A DNA stretch of 6,182 nucleotides from assembly GCA_017459315.1 (NCBI GenBank), contig JAFUDD010000328.1:1-6182 (forward strand), in the 5' to 3' direction. The position numbers and the translations under genes were made by a program. A model generated the notes under the pieces. That model was not told the DNA's origin, did not search any database, and saw only the letters and a program-made list of their open reading frames with translations. The stretch is from Clostridia bacterium (GTDB taxonomy: Bacteria > Bacillota_A > Clostridia > Christensenellales > CAG-138). Each line of letters begins with the position of its first letter. Positions within the stretch are counted from its first letter, which is position 1. Below are positions 6,075 through 6,182 of this stretch, piece after piece.

Positions 6075-6182
6075 ACTGATCGTTCATAATTTGCGGCTTG
6101 TTGTTTTTTTAGCCAAGAAGTTCGATAACACGGGCGTATCGACGGAGGATCTGATCAGCATCGGAACAATCGGCTTAATGAA
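5902..6182 (+). CDS. sigE: RNA polymerase sporulation sigma factor sigma-E precursor (5' part)
   Basis: Partial: the first 93 codons are in the window and the frame is open at the right edge. Sigma-E directs early mother-cell transcription in sporulation. It is made as an inactive precursor with an N-terminal pro-sequence of about 27 residues that SpoIIGA removes. Here residues 1-24 form a basic, tryptophan-rich amphipathic segment (MRKLWKRIWVRIQLWMHLG...), as expected for membrane association. The region around Trp25-Phe26 aligns with the Tyr-Tyr of the Bacillus subtilis cleavage region. GETVPPPLYPEEEA (30-43) matches the conserved SEALPPPL segment. NLRLVVFLAKKFDNTGVSTEDLISIGTIGLM (about 63-93), quoted as NLRLVVFLAKKFDNTG then VSTEDLISIGTIGLM, is sigma-70 region 2.1-2.2, nearly identical to family members. 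The GGAGG at 5890-5894 supports this start. SigK and SigG are less likely, given the gene order after spoIIGA and the PPPL motif. Confidence 0.95.
   Translation, partial: MRKLWKRIWVRIQLWMHLGRKNAVWFIHSGETVPPPLYPEEEARCLEAAQTEKWAKDKLIVHNLRLVVFLAKKFDNTGVSTEDLISIGTIGLM

Noticed and set aside
1..6182. Mobile element, CRISPR array, tRNA or rRNA, prophage or defence genes
   Set aside because: Reading both strands showed no regularly spaced repeats, transposase or integrase-like proteins or RNA gene signatures. All substantial coding sequence is accounted for by housekeeping and sporulation genes.

Overview
The window looks like a piece of chromosome from an endospore-forming Firmicute, most likely class Clostridia. 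The evidence is three stage II sporulation genes (spoIIE, spoIIGA, sigE) together with Gram-positive style ribosome binding sites and sigma-A type promoters. Base composition is close to balanced by eye, so this is not a very AT-rich Clostridium. I cannot name the genus.

Layout. (1) Positions 1-297 hold the 3' end of the iron-sulfur L-serine dehydratase alpha chain (sdaAA), reading rightward. (2) Positions 345-1337 encode a membrane-anchored DUF4349 lipoprotein, also rightward. (3) A strong hairpin at 1351-1384 separates it from a convergent two-gene leftward operon: a thymidylate-kinase family protein (1986-2648), then a YfbR/HDDC2-like HD-domain phosphohydrolase (1400-1975). The two genes are 10 nt apart, and the Shine-Dalgarno of the second is built over the stop codon of the first. 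(4) A 235-nt divergent intergenic region (2649-2883) carries a good sigma-A promoter for the leftward operon, a 9-bp inverted repeat in its leader, and on the other strand a candidate Spo0A-activated promoter for the sporulation genes. (5) From 2884 to the window end lies a tightly packed rightward cluster: spoIIE (2884-5130), spoIIGA (from 5127, ATGA overlap) and the start of sigE (from 5902, cut by the window edge).

How it works together. In the well-studied Bacillus subtilis system, SpoIIE is the septal PP2C phosphatase that frees sigma-F in the forespore. Sigma-F then produces the signal (SpoIIR) that switches on SpoIIGA, the membrane protease that removes the pro-sequence of sigma-E in the mother cell. 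There spoIIE and spoIIG are separate loci, each with its own Spo0A-dependent sigma-A promoter. Here they appear merged into one transcription unit behind one candidate 0A box, so the sigma-F activator, the sigma-E activator and pro-sigma-E would be made from one message. This is the most notable aspect of the window.

The second oddity is the spoIIGA/sigE junction. The spoIIGA frame has no stop where the family normally ends. It runs 173 nt into sigE, while a TGA in the -1 frame sits exactly on the sigE start codon. I see no rRNA, tRNA, CRISPR, insertion sequence or phage material. This is mostly conserved chromosomal content in an unusual arrangement, not an evident new defence or mobile system.
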